Counted from the first letter of the stretch, positions 1 through 9,984 are shown. The stretch: DNA of 64,000 nucleotides from an uncultured Prevotella sp. (GCA_946627325.1 CAMOVK010000003.1:1-64000), one strand, 5' to 3'. Program-made: numbers and translations. Notes: generated by a model not told the origin, from the sequence alone.

Positions 1-108
1 GAAGCAATAGTCGATGCCAACATCAAGGCTTTGGCTCTCGGAAAAGCTGCGCAGATAGTCGATGCCAACAACAGGGCTTTGGCTCTCGGAAAAGCTGCGC
101 AGAAATAA
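1..108 (+). CDS. 3' end of a CDS cut by the window edge; C-terminus carries two 16-aa tandem repeats
   Basis: Frame 1 reads EAIVDANIKALALGKAAQIVDANNRALALGKAAQK* with stop TAA at 106-108; 48-bp (16-codon) direct repeat; followed by a terminator-like hairpin. Confidence 0.65.
   Translation, partial: EAIVDANIKALALGKAAQIVDANNRALALGKAAQK
7..102 (+). repeat. Two 48-bp tandem direct repeats
   Basis: atagtcgatgccaacatcaaggctttggctctcggaaaagctgcgcag (7-54) repeated at 55-102 with a few substitutions. Confidence 0.9.
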
Positions 109-130
109 ATCTGAATGTATTTTATATAAT

Positions 131-159
131 TAGGGGCTATATGATACCTATAGCCCCTA
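131..159 (+). terminator. Hairpin terminator downstream of the edge CDS
   Basis: Perfect 11-bp stem taggggctata / tatagccccta, 7-nt loop, 22 nt after the stop codon; only a weak T-tract. Confidence 0.5.
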
Positions 160-190
160 TACATATTTATTGAAAACTTAACACACAACT

Positions 191-1501
191 ATGAAACCAA
201 CACCAATAAAGAAAGAACTCATCGACAAAGCTATTAGAGACTTTGGTATTCAGGATTTCTCGAAAGCTACTATTCGCGAAGTGAAACAGATTGCTGCTTT
301 TGCTGAAAAAGAGTCGGGCGTAGAATTCATCAAGATGGAGATGGGTATTCCTGGTTTGCCAGCTGCTCAAGTAGGTGTCAAAGCACAGATTAAGGCACTC
401 GAAGATGGCATAGCTCGTCAATATCCAGATATTCAGGGTTATCCCGAGCTCAAGAAACAAGCTTCGCGATTTGTTAAGGCATTTATCAATGTCGATATAA
501 AGCCCGAAGGATGTGTGCCTGTTTGTGGAAGTATGCAGGGAGGTTTCGCTTCGTTTCTGACCTGTTCGCAGGCTGATAAGAAAAAAGATACAGTGCTTTT
601 TATCGACCCTGGATTTCCAGTTCAGAAAATGCAGCTACAGGTTCAGGGTGTGAAGTATGTCACATTCGACGTGTACGAACATCGTGGCGACAAGTTAAGA
701 AGCAAGTTGGAGAGCTACCTAAAAGATGGGAATATATGTGCCATAGTTTATAGTAATCCCAATAATCCTTCGTGGATTTGCTTTACGGAGGACGAATTGA
801 AGATAATAGGCGAACTGTCAATGAAGTACGACGCTATCATTATCGAAGATTTGGCATATTTCGCTATGGACTTCCGCAAGGATTTGAGTAAACCTTACGA
901 ACCTCCTTATCAACCTTCAGTGGCTCATTACACTGACTATTATATTCTGATGATTAGTGGTTCTAAGGCGTTCAGTTATGCTGGCGAACGTATTGGAGTA
1001 ACGTGTATCAGTGACAAACTCTTTCATCGCCATTACGACGACCTTGCTGCACGCTATGAAGGACTGCCTTTCGGACTTGTCTTCTCCACACGAATGCTAT
1101 ATGCTCTTTCGTCAGGAACAAGCCATAGTGCGCAATATGGATTAGCCGCATTGCTCAAAGCTGCTTGCGACGGAGAGTACAATTTCCGCAAAGATATCAT
1201 GGTTTATGGTGAAAGAGCTCACAAACTGAAAGAGATATTCTTGCGCCATGGTTTCCATGTGGTTTATGATAAAGACCTTGACGAGCCTATTGCCGATGGT
1301 TTCTATTTTACGATAGGCTATAAGGATATGACAAGCGGTGAACTGGCTAAGGAACTAATGTACTATGGGGTAAGTGGCATTTGCCTTATCACTACTGGCT
1401 CTGAGCAGGAAGGACTCCGCGTCTGCACTTCGTTTATAGAAGATCATCAGTATGCACAACTCGATGAACGAATGGCTATTTTTGAGGAAAACCACAAGTG
1501 A
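191..1501 (+). CDS. PLP-dependent aminotransferase class I/II
   Basis: Aminotransferase fold I motifs (NPNNPSWICFTEDEL, ISGSKAFSYAGERIG). Confidence 0.9.
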   Translation: MKPTPIKKELIDKAIRDFGIQDFSKATIREVKQIAAFAEKESGVEFIKMEMGIPGLPAAQVGVKAQIKALEDGIARQYPDIQGYPELKKQASRFVKAFINVDIKPEGCVPVCGSMQGGFASFLTCSQADKKKDTVLFIDPGFPVQKMQLQVQGVKYVTFDVYEHRGDKLRSKLESYLKDGNICAIVYSNPNNPSWICFTEDELKIIGELSMKYDAIIIEDLAYFAMDFRKDLSKPYEPPYQPSVAHYTDYYILMISGSKAFSYAGERIGVTCISDKLFHRHYDDLAARYEGLPFGLVFSTRMLYALSSGTSHSAQYGLAALLKAACDGEYNFRKDIMVYGERAHKLKEIFLRHGFHVVYDKDLDEPIADGFYFTIGYKDMTSGELAKELMYYGVSGICLITTGSEQEGLRVCTSFIEDHQYAQLDERMAIFEENHK

Positions 1502-1560
1502 ATAAGAGCGATTGCAAAACATTAGTAATTACCCCTTGCAACGCCTTTATTTATAGGCAA

Positions 1561-1654
1561 TTTGAAAAGCAATGCTTTTGGACTCCAAAAGCATTGCTTT
1601 TCATTTCCAATAGTTATGCTTTCCAAGTTGAAAAGCATAACTATCCAAATTCAA
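1561..1654. repeat. Intergenic palindromic-unit array, copy A
   Basis: gaaaagcaatgcttttgga-c-tccaaaagcattgcttttc (perfect 19-bp inverted repeat, 1564-1602), then atagttatgcttt/aaagcataactat (1610-1622/1632-1644), ending ccaaattcaa. Confidence 0.85.
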
Positions 1655-1669
1655 TAGCAAAACGATATC

Positions 1670-1963
1670 TTACGAAATGAGTCGTAGAAGGAAATTTGTT
1701 TTGCGTTTTTTCTTTCCGGGTTTTAGACGTTGATAAAGTTTCCAACCCAATAATGCCCCATCAATAATCCCTATACTTTTAGACATCAGTCCTTGTATGC
1801 GATTGGTAGGAGTGTTGACTTCTGGGCGTGCCAACAATCCGTTCCATATTTGTGAAATCTCTCCATTGTCGCGTTGCAACATCCTGCGCAGTTCTTGCTT
1901 GCGCATCTTGATATCGTCGAGCGAACGATAGAGTAGGGGTTGTTGTGATGATGGATTTGTCAT
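1670..1963 (-). CDS. Small hypothetical protein
   Basis: Internal ATG at 1963 (MTNPSSQQPLLYRSLDDIKMRKQELRRML...) avoids overlap with the next gene; clustered with 1968-2318 and 2345-2560. Confidence 0.7.
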   Translation of the reverse strand: MTNPSSQQPLLYRSLDDIKMRKQELRRMLQRDNGEISQIWNGLLARPEVNTPTNRIQGLMSKSIGIIDGALLGWKLYQRLKPGKKKRKTNFLLRLIS

Positions 1964-1967
1964 GATA

Positions 1968-2318
1968 TCAGTTTTCAAGCAATATAGCAGATAATAACTT
2001 GACGAGTGGTTTCTCAATGAGGCGTTTTCTATTGAATAATACAACGATAAAAATGATGATATAAAAAGCTGCAATTATCAAGAACGCAGTGGCGGCACCC
2101 GTCCAATGAGCCAATGCAAATGCCGCAGCAACGGAGAGAAATATCATTATTACCAATAAGGCTACAACTGAAATAGTCAGAATAGATAACAAAGTAATCA
2201 GTCTGACAATCTTTTCTGTAGCATCAAGCTTGACAAACTCTGTCTGAAGCCCAAGATAATGTTTGAATTTCTCAATTAGCTGAGCAATGCGGTCAACGTT
2301 TTTATCGCTGGAAAACAT
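1968..2318 (-). CDS. Phage-holin-3_6-like / small integral membrane protein
   Basis: Two hydrophobic segments and an N-terminal cytosolic helix, typical of holin-family neighbours of YtxH genes. Confidence 0.7.
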   Translation of the reverse strand: MFSSDKNVDRIAQLIEKFKHYLGLQTEFVKLDATEKIVRLITLLSILTISVVALLVIMIFLSVAAAFALAHWTGAATAFLIIAAFYIIIFIVVLFNRKRLIEKPLVKLLSAILLEN

Positions 2319-2344
2319 AGACGTCTATTATTTCCGTATTGTTT

Positions 2345-2560
2345 TTAATCGAAATCTTCTGCAGCATCCTGTAGATCATCAACGAGGTCGTCCACTTCCT
2401 TACGGTTGAGCTTCAAATTGTGCTTCTTGCAGAAATCAGTTACCGTGTCAGCAATTTTCGTACGAGTGTCTGAACCCTTTTCTGGAGCCAGAAGCAGACC
2501 TAAAGCCGTTCCAGCAATAGCACCACCAAGAAAGGCGCCAATATAACCAATTGTTTTCAT
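2345..2560 (-). CDS. YtxH domain-containing protein
   Basis: MKTIGYIGAFLGGAIAGTALGLLLAPEKGSDTRTKI: YtxH N-terminal glycine-rich TM plus LLLAPEKGSDTR motif. Confidence 0.85.
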   Translation of the reverse strand: MKTIGYIGAFLGGAIAGTALGLLLAPEKGSDTRTKIADTVTDFCKKHNLKLNRKEVDDLVDDLQDAAEDFD

Positions 2561-2610
2561 AATGATATTGTTTTAATAGTTTGTGTTTAATTTGTTGTTC
2601 TCACATTCGC

Positions 2611-2640
2611 AAAGGTAATGATTCTTGTGTATATCTCAAA
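2611..2640 (-). promoter_or_regulatory. Bacteroidota-type promoter for the YtxH/holin operon
   Basis: Minus strand TTG (2638-2640) - 19 nt - TACCTTTG (2611-2618). Confidence 0.65.
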
Positions 2641-2789
2641 TTTTTACACGTCCTTTTTGCAAAAACATAACAATTTATCCTATTTAACAATCTTTATGTA
2701 ATTAAAATTCTACTTTTACTTTTATTTTTTATAATTTCGCCCCGAATAGTGATTTTGAACAACATAACATCTTAAAACCAATAACTACA

Positions 2790-3290
2790 ATGAAAAAATC
2801 AATGTTAATTGCATCGGCTTTGTGCATCGCCGTTGCTTTCACAGGGTGTAAATCAAAAGAAAGTGCCTATCGAAAGGCTTATGAAAAAGCTCAAGCTGCA
2901 GAAGCAGCAGGTTCTTACCAAAATCCTGCACAGCAGCAAACTGTAAACCAACCAGTTGTAACTCCTCTGGAAGAACGTCCGATAACAGACGTTCGCACAG
3001 TCGATAATGGTGACAATGTGAATGTTCGCCAAGAGCGTTTGACCGTCATCAATGGTAGCGGATTGCGCGCATTCAGCGTCGTGGTTGGTTCGTTCTCTGT
3101 AAAAGCAAATGCTGAAGGACTGCAACGTACACTCATCAACGCAGGCTACAATGCGCAGATAGCACACAACGCAGAACGCAATATGTACCGAGTTATAGCA
3201 TCTACATTCGACAACAAGTACGATGCTGTGGAGAGCCGCACGCAGTTGCAGTCGAGATATCCTGATGCTTGGTTGCTCTTCAACCAATAA
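2790..3290 (+). CDS. SPOR domain-containing lipoprotein
   Basis: Lipobox (VAFTGCKS) and C-terminal SPOR-like FSVVVGSFSVKANAEGLQRTLINAGYNAQI. Confidence 0.85.
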   Translation: MKKSMLIASALCIAVAFTGCKSKESAYRKAYEKAQAAEAAGSYQNPAQQQTVNQPVVTPLEERPITDVRTVDNGDNVNVRQERLTVINGSGLRAFSVVVGSFSVKANAEGLQRTLINAGYNAQIAHNAERNMYRVIASTFDNKYDAVESRTQLQSRYPDAWLLFNQ

Positions 3291-3299
3291 ATCAAAACA

Positions 3300-3716
3300 A
3301 TGGCACGAATTCTTGCCATAGACTATGGGAAGAAACGAACAGGTATTGCCGTAACTGACCCCCTGCAAATCATAGCAGGGGGATTGGCTACGGTAGATAC
3401 ATCAAAGTTATTCGACTTCCTAAATGACTACATTAAAAAAGAAACTGTAGAGGCAATAGTGGTAGGCGAACCACGTCAACCTAACGGAAAACCAAGTGAA
3501 AACCTGTCAAGAGTGATGCAATTTGTTGAACGATGGCAGAAAATCCACCCAGAAATACCTGTTGAACTCTACGACGAACGATTTACATCGGTCATAGCTC
3601 ACCAAGCTATGATAGATGGAGGGTTAAGAAAAAAAGCACGAGCAGATAAAGCACTCGTAGATGAAATAAGTGCTACAATCATACTCGAAGACTACCAACG
3701 ACGAAGAAAACAATGA
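3300..3716 (+). CDS. ruvX: Holliday junction resolvase-like RuvX/YqgF
   Basis: MARILAIDYGKKRTGIAVTDPLQIIA and YDERFTS motifs. Confidence 0.95.
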   Translation: MARILAIDYGKKRTGIAVTDPLQIIAGGLATVDTSKLFDFLNDYIKKETVEAIVVGEPRQPNGKPSENLSRVMQFVERWQKIHPEIPVELYDERFTSVIAHQAMIDGGLRKKARADKALVDEISATIILEDYQRRRKQ

Positions 3717-4273
3717 TATTACCTATTTATATATATGGTCAGCCTGTGTTGAAAAAAGTTGCTGAGGATATACCAACAGACTATCCCAATATGCAACAGC
3801 TCATCGCAGATATGTTTGATACACTCGATGATTCGGGTGGTATAGGGCTGGCTGCTCCTCAGATAGGAAAATCAATACGCCTATCTGTAATCGACCTTGA
3901 TGTCATATCAGATGATTTACCTGAGTATAAGGGATTTAGAAAGGCATTCATCAATCCACATATCGTTGAATACGACGAGACAAACACCGATACACAGGAA
4001 GAAGGATGCCTGTCATTGCCAGGACTGCATGAGAATGTTACGCGCCCCACGCGAATAAGGGTGCAATGGAAAGATGAGCAATGGCAAGACCACGACGAAT
4101 GGATTGAAGGGTATCTTGCACGAGTAATGCAGCACGAATTCGACCACCTCGATGGTCACGTGTTCATAGAAAAAATATCGCCACTGCGCAAACAACTTAT
4201 AAAAAACAAACTCCGCGCAATGCTGCATGGCAAATATAAGTGTTCATACAGAACGAAAGCGGCAGTCCGATAA
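3713..4273 (+). CDS. def: Peptide deformylase
   Basis: GIGLAAPQIG, EEGCLSLPG and QHEFDHLDG motifs. Confidence 0.97.
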   Translation: MILPIYIYGQPVLKKVAEDIPTDYPNMQQLIADMFDTLDDSGGIGLAAPQIGKSIRLSVIDLDVISDDLPEYKGFRKAFINPHIVEYDETNTDTQEEGCLSLPGLHENVTRPTRIRVQWKDEQWQDHDEWIEGYLARVMQHEFDHLDGHVFIEKISPLRKQLIKNKLRAMLHGKYKCSYRTKAAVR

Positions 4274-4282
4274 CAAGGAAAT

Positions 4283-6250
4283 ATGCTGCAACGATTGATA
4301 ATACTATTATTGGCACTATGCCCATTGGCAACATCGGCACAATACAACGTCGAACGATTGATTGCAAACGGGCGCAGTGCACTTTATTTTGAAGATTACG
4401 TACTATCAATTCAGTATTTCAATCGCGTAATAAATTATAAACCTTTCCTGCACGAACCATGGTTTTTACGAGGGATAGCAAAGTTCTATCTCGACGATTT
4501 TGCTGGTGCTGAAAACGACTGCACTGAGGCAATCAATCGAAATCCATACATTGAAAATATGTATGAACTACGCGGATTGTGTCGCATTCGTCAGGAAAAA
4601 TTCGAAGAAGCAGTAACCGATTACACAGCAGCGCTACGACTGACACCTGATGTAAGAAACTATTGGTTTAATCGAGCGCTTTGCAGAGTCAGTTTGAAAG
4701 ACTACGAACAAGCCCAGAAAGAACTTGACACGATAACCTCAAAATGGCCTGATTTTGCTAGAGCGATGGCTGTTAAAGCAGAGGTGTTCATGCTGGATAA
4801 AGATACAACATCGGCTATAGAATGGCTCGATAAAGCCTTAGAGAAAGACCCTTATGATGCCGAAACATGGACGACAAGAGCACAAATAAGTCTATCGCGT
4901 GAAAATTGGATTGATGCTGAACGGCAATTGTCAGAAGCGATACGTCTGAAATCAAACATTGCAGCATCGTATGTCAATCGTGCACTTGCCCGTTTGCGAA
5001 CCAACAACCTACGAGGAGCAATGTCTGATTATGATACTGCCATCGAAATAGAACCCGAAAACTTTCTTGCACGATACAATAGAGCACTGCTTAGAATCCA
5101 AGTTGGAGATGATAACAGAGCTATCGATGACTTTTCATTTATCTTGAGCAGAGAACCTGCCAATTTGATGGCTATATATAACCGTGCGCTACTATATCAT
5201 CGAACAGGGCAACTGCGAGCTGCTATTGCCGATTATACCGCTATTATCAATCAATATCCAAACTTCTGGACGGGATTATATCAACGAGCCGATTGTTATA
5301 GACGTTTAGGAATGAACCGACAGGCAGAACTTGACGAGTTTAGAATAATAAAAGCTCAATTGAATAAGCATGTCGGAATTCAGCCACGTTGGACAAATGC
5401 ACAACGAGAACAAGCAAGAAAGAAAAGCGAAATAGACTTTGATAAATACAATCAGTTCGTCGTTGCCGATGAAGAAATCGTGGAACACGAATATCCGAGT
5501 ACTTATCGTGGAAAAGTACAAAATATCGTTTCAACTGACGAACCAATGCCACTCTATCACCTCTCGCTGCTTGACAACGGCAATAATGTAAGCAATAGAA
5601 AGCCTTATGACGACCGAGTAGAATCTGTTAACCGACGAACTACTGGTCTCCTGCCTATCAATGTAACGTGCAATCCTAATGCTTTAGATGACGAGATGGC
5701 GCAAGAAGTGCTTGATTATGTTGACTCCTTATCCGCTGTAATTGCTGGTGCAACAATAAATGACAAGCAGTTGCGATTGCTTCGATTAAACCGAGCAGTG
5801 GCATATACCACAGCGCAAAGTCTTGACGATGCTATAACGGACCTTGTGGCATTAGAAAATGAAGATGAACTAAAGATTATCGTCTATTGGCAACGAAGTT
5901 TTTGCTACTTCCTTCAAAGTCAATATCGCTCATCACAAGGTGAAGATTCTAAAATCCGACAGTCGCAATCGCTTGAGGATATGAATAAAGCCATCGCTCT
6001 TGCACCAGACAATTCATATCTTATTTACAATCGTGGCTGTTTGAATTTCAATAGAGGAGCATATAAGGAAGCTCTTGACGACTTCAATAAGGCTATCTCT
6101 CTCGATGACAATCTTGCAGAGGCTTACTATAACAGGGCGCTTACTAATCACCGATTAGGACATAAACAAGAAGCAATAAATGATTTTAGCAAAGCTGGAG
6201 AGTTGGGCTTATACATTGCTTACAGTGTAATGAAAAAGCTTAAACATTGA
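4283..6250 (+). CDS. Tetratricopeptide repeat protein, secreted
   Basis: N-terminal signal peptide and many TPR units. Confidence 0.9.
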   Translation: MLQRLIILLLALCPLATSAQYNVERLIANGRSALYFEDYVLSIQYFNRVINYKPFLHEPWFLRGIAKFYLDDFAGAENDCTEAINRNPYIENMYELRGLCRIRQEKFEEAVTDYTAALRLTPDVRNYWFNRALCRVSLKDYEQAQKELDTITSKWPDFARAMAVKAEVFMLDKDTTSAIEWLDKALEKDPYDAETWTTRAQISLSRENWIDAERQLSEAIRLKSNIAASYVNRALARLRTNNLRGAMSDYDTAIEIEPENFLARYNRALLRIQVGDDNRAIDDFSFILSREPANLMAIYNRALLYHRTGQLRAAIADYTAIINQYPNFWTGLYQRADCYRRLGMNRQAELDEFRIIKAQLNKHVGIQPRWTNAQREQARKKSEIDFDKYNQFVVADEEIVEHEYPSTYRGKVQNIVSTDEPMPLYHLSLLDNGNNVSNRKPYDDRVESVNRRTTGLLPINVTCNPNALDDEMAQEVLDYVDSLSAVIAGATINDKQLRLLRLNRAVAYTTAQSLDDAITDLVALENEDELKIIVYWQRSFCYFLQSQYRSSQGEDSKIRQSQSLEDMNKAIALAPDNSYLIYNRGCLNFNRGAYKEALDDFNKAISLDDNLAEAYYNRALTNHRLGHKQEAINDFSKAGELGLYIAYSVMKKLKH

Positions 6251-6252
6251 TT

Positions 6253-7215
6253 TTAAGCCTTCCGTCTATGTTGCCATAGTTCGATGCTGTTTATGGAATT
6301 TTGCCAAAGAATATAGCAACCAGGACCAATCGATGCCACAGGATTGAGGTAGGTGTAAGCCATCCAAACAGCGAAAGCAGTGTTTTTTTGTCCTAAACCT
6401 TGTCCAGCTTCAATCGTAGAAGAAAAGAAATGACCAATGTATCTGCCTACAGAATACTGAACGATGCACAGCAATAAACCGAGAAAGGCAGTGAGGACGA
6501 GAAACATAATTGATGTTTCTGCATGGCAGATGTTCTTTACTGTTACTCCTGTTACTATCGATAGCGAAACAGCCCAAACGTAAAACGATAGATCTTTGAT
6601 GCTTAATATCAGTCGATGTAGCTTGTGAAAGTGGTGTTTTACGATGTATGCCAAAAGCATAGGCAATACCAAAACGATACATACCTTATAGAAAATTAGC
6701 AAGAATGCTTGCCAAAAGGTCATGTCAACGGCTTTGTCAATCAGTGGAAAGCATACAGGTACGAGTGCGGCAGTGATGAAATTTGTTAGAAATGTGTAGG
6801 TAGTCATTTGCTCAATGTTCCCTCCGAGCTTTTGAGTAACTACTGGTGCAGCTGCGGCGCACGGACTAATAATGCAAACGAGCAGGGCTTCCATGAGTAT
6901 AAGGCTGTTCCCTTTTATTTCAAAAGCAAGAATAGAGCCTACTACAATGAATATGAACGTTACTTGAAACACTGCCACCCACCAATGCCAAGTCCTCGGA
7001 ATGAGTTTGCGGAAATCAACCTTGCAAAACGTAACGAATAAAATCATGAACATAAACATTGGCAAAATCTCATCGAGGATGGGACTTATCGTGTCGCCGA
7101 TGCTGTCGAGTTGAGGTACAGAAGCAAAGATAAGGTACACCATAGTGCCTGTCATCATAGCTGCAGGCAGTGTCCAATTTTTTAGAAAACCTATGATGTT
7201 CTTATAAAGGGACAT
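6253..7215 (-). CDS. Bile acid:sodium symporter (BASS)-family transporter
   Basis: About 9-10 TM helices, APVVTQKLGGN and SSTIEAGQGLGQKNTAFAVW motifs; start set at MSLYKNIIGFLKNW (7215). Confidence 0.75.
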   Translation of the reverse strand: MSLYKNIIGFLKNWTLPAAMMTGTMVYLIFASVPQLDSIGDTISPILDEILPMFMFMILFVTFCKVDFRKLIPRTWHWWVAVFQVTFIFIVVGSILAFEIKGNSLILMEALLVCIISPCAAAAPVVTQKLGGNIEQMTTYTFLTNFITAALVPVCFPLIDKAVDMTFWQAFLLIFYKVCIVLVLPMLLAYIVKHHFHKLHRLILSIKDLSFYVWAVSLSIVTGVTVKNICHAETSIMFLVLTAFLGLLLCIVQYSVGRYIGHFFSSTIEAGQGLGQKNTAFAVWMAYTYLNPVASIGPGCYILWQNSINSIELWQHRRKA

Positions 7216-9193
7216 ATTCTTTGAATGCTTCCATGGCTTCGTAGCAAGCCAATCCGAGGTCATCGTACAATTGAGCTGTAGCTCTATTGCGGTCTTCAGC
7301 ACGTTGCCAGAAGAGCCTTTCATCGTTGCCAAGGAATGGAGCACTTTCCATTTGTGATTGATGTTTCAGTATGGCATTTCGTTTTCTACGCAATTCTTCT
7401 GGGCTCATAGGCACACACATCTCGATATTTTCTATTTCCCATTCTGCCCATGCACCACGATACATCCATATACGGCAGTCTTTCAACCATTCTGCACCAT
7501 TGTTTTTCTCCTCATCGATTGCAGCGAAAACAGCATCAGTGCATTTCTTATGTGTCCCGTGAGGGTCAGCCAAGTCTCCTGCAACGTATATTTGGTGAGG
7601 TCGAAGTTCTTGTAATAGTGTTTGCACTATTCTGACATCCTTTTCTCCCATTGGGTTTTTCTCAATCTTTCCACTTTCGTAGAAAGGTAGGTCGAGGAAG
7701 TGAATGTGGTCGAGTGGAATACTGTTATAAGTGCTTGCTGTGCGTGCTTCTCCCCTTCGTATTAGTCCCTTTATCGTTAATATATCAGCTGTGTCGAGGT
7801 CGCCTTCGTGTTTCTGAATGAGAAACTCTTTGATTTCGTTATATTTTTTTGTTATTACTTGGTCTTTGCTGTCGGCAAAAAGCTGATTAAATCCGTTGAT
7901 GAAGTGCATAAATCGTGTCACTTCTTCGTCGCCTACTGCTATGTTTCCAGATGTTTGATAAGCCACATGCACATCGTGTCCTTGTTCTACCAATCTTCGG
8001 AGTGTGCCTCCCATTGATATGACATCATCATCTGGGTGTGGTGAAAAGATTACCACTCTTTTCGGATAAGGCCATGCGCGTTCGGGTCGGTAGGTGTCAT
8101 CGGCGTCGGGTTTGCCACCCGGCCATCCTGTAATAGTATGCTGTAGGTCATTGAAAATCTTTATGTTTGCATTGTATGCTGAGCCGTACAGTGCGAGAAG
8201 TTCCGACAGCCCGTTTTCGTTGTAATCCTTATTTGTGAGTTTGAGTATTGGTTTTTTGGTTGTTTGACATAGCCATACGAGTGCTGAACGCACAAGTCTG
8301 TCGGTCCATTTGCATGATGTCACGAGCCAAGGGTGCTCTATTCGAGTCAGTTTGCCTGCTGCAGCGATGTCGGTCACCACATGTGCGTTGTTGTGTGTTT
8401 GCAAGAACGATGCTGGCAATTGGTCAGTAATGTGTCCTTCTACTGTTTTCTGAATTATTTCAGCTTTCTCTTCTCCCCATGCTGTTAGGTAAATCCTTCT
8501 TGCGGCAAGAATGTTTTTCACTCCGATGGTAATGCTGCATGGTGGCACTTGTTCGTGACTTCCGAAGCTTAGCGTCATTTCTTCTCGAGTGGTGGGCTCG
8601 ATAAGTATTATGCGCGAGTTGCTTGTCATGGTCGATCCGGGTAGGTTGGTCGCTATGTTTCCATTGCGTCCGATACCCAGCAGCATTATATCAATGCCTC
8701 CATGTCGTTCTATTTCCTGTTCGTATTGACGACAGTGTTTTTGCACTTCGTCTTGCGAAAGGCTTCCGTCGGGTGTGAAAACATTCTCTGGTCGTATGTC
8801 TATGTGTTTGAGCAGTCGTTCGCTCAATTGATTGATGCTCTTTATTTTCGAATTTTTAGTGTTCGGATAGTACTCGTATGCGTTAAATAGTACCACGTTT
8901 TTGAAACTTAATTTTTCTTCGTGGTGCATTCTGACAAGTTCTTCGCATACAGGTACCAGCGATGTGCCCGTGCCCATTCCGAGTACGAGCGACTTGCCCT
9001 CTTGTTGTCGTTCAATAATTTTTGCTGCTATTTGTGCTGCTATGTGTCTCGCACCTTCAACCACCGAAGGGAAAATGTCGGTTGGTATTTTCTCCATTCG
9101 GGTGATTTCATATCGTTCTACAGGTGTTGTAGGGTTGTAGAATTTTGATGAAATCTTGTTTAATACTATTTGTGAACTGAGGTCAAGTCTCAT
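7202..9193 (-). CDS. Glucosamine-6-phosphate deaminase-like protein fused to a PIG-L/LmbE deacetylase domain
   Basis: N-terminal NagB-like (GMGTGTSLVPVCEEL, LLGIGRNGNIATNLPGS) and C-terminal PIG-L (VVIFSPHPDDDVISMGGTLRRL...DPHGTHKKC). Confidence 0.9.
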   Translation of the reverse strand: MRLDLSSQIVLNKISSKFYNPTTPVERYEITRMEKIPTDIFPSVVEGARHIAAQIAAKIIERQQEGKSLVLGMGTGTSLVPVCEELVRMHHEEKLSFKNVVLFNAYEYYPNTKNSKIKSINQLSERLLKHIDIRPENVFTPDGSLSQDEVQKHCRQYEQEIERHGGIDIMLLGIGRNGNIATNLPGSTMTSNSRIILIEPTTREEMTLSFGSHEQVPPCSITIGVKNILAARRIYLTAWGEEKAEIIQKTVEGHITDQLPASFLQTHNNAHVVTDIAAAGKLTRIEHPWLVTSCKWTDRLVRSALVWLCQTTKKPILKLTNKDYNENGLSELLALYGSAYNANIKIFNDLQHTITGWPGGKPDADDTYRPERAWPYPKRVVIFSPHPDDDVISMGGTLRRLVEQGHDVHVAYQTSGNIAVGDEEVTRFMHFINGFNQLFADSKDQVITKKYNEIKEFLIQKHEGDLDTADILTIKGLIRRGEARTASTYNSIPLDHIHFLDLPFYESGKIEKNPMGEKDVRIVQTLLQELRPHQIYVAGDLADPHGTHKKCTDAVFAAIDEEKNNGAEWLKDCRIWMYRGAWAEWEIENIEMCVPMSPEELRRKRNAILKHQSQMESAPFLGNDERLFWQRAEDRNRATAQLYDDLGLACYEAMEAFKEYVPL

Positions 9194-9198
9194 ATTAT

Positions 9199-9984
9199 TT
9201 ATTTTCTTTCTATGTCTTTGAAGTATTTGTATGTTCCTACTTTGAGTTCGTCTGTTGCTGCTTCATCGCATACGATAATGCCGTGTTGGTGCATTTGTAG
9301 TGCGCTTATGGTCCACATTTGTGTGATTCCACCTTCTACGGCAGCCTGCAGTGCTCGTGCTTTGTGGTGTCCGTTTACGAGTATCATCACTTCTCTGGCG
9401 TCCATAACCGTGCCTACTCCTACTGTCAGTGCTTGTTTTGGCACCTTGTTTACGTCGCCCTCAAAGAAGCGCGAATTTGCAATTACTGTGTCTGTAGTTA
9501 GTGTTTTTATTCTTGTTCGTGATGTTAGCGATGAGCCAGGTTCGTTGAATGCGATATGTCCGTCTGGTCCTATGCCTCCAATGAATAGGTCTATGCCTCC
9601 CGCTTCAGCTATCATTCGCTCGTAGTTTTCACATTCTTTCATTAGGTCGGTTGCGTTTCCGTTGAGAATGTGTATGTTTTCTGCGGGGCAATCGATATGG
9701 TCGAATAGGTTTCGTCGCATAAATGAGTGGTAGCTTTCAGGGTGATTTTCGTCGAGATTGACGTATTCATCCATGTTGAAAGTTATCACATTTTTAAACG
9801 ATACTCTTCCTTTTTTGTATGCTTCTACTAAACAAGCGTACATTCCCTCTGGCGAAGAGCCTGTTGGTAGTCCGAGTACAAATGGCTTCTCAGCTGTTGG
9901 CTGCGCTTCGTTAATTCGTTTAATGACGTGTTCTGCCGCCCATTGCGACATTGCTTGATAGTTGTTTTCTATTATAAGTCTCAT
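9199..9984 (-). CDS. nagB: Glucosamine-6-phosphate deaminase
   Basis: [36 protein letters not shown] motifs. Confidence 0.95.
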   Translation of the reverse strand: MRLIIENNYQAMSQWAAEHVIKRINEAQPTAEKPFVLGLPTGSSPEGMYACLVEAYKKGRVSFKNVITFNMDEYVNLDENHPESYHSFMRRNLFDHIDCPAENIHILNGNATDLMKECENYERMIAEAGGIDLFIGGIGPDGHIAFNEPGSSLTSRTRIKTLTTDTVIANSRFFEGDVNKVPKQALTVGVGTVMDAREVMILVNGHHKARALQAAVEGGITQMWTISALQMHQHGIIVCDEAATDELKVGTYKYFKDIERK

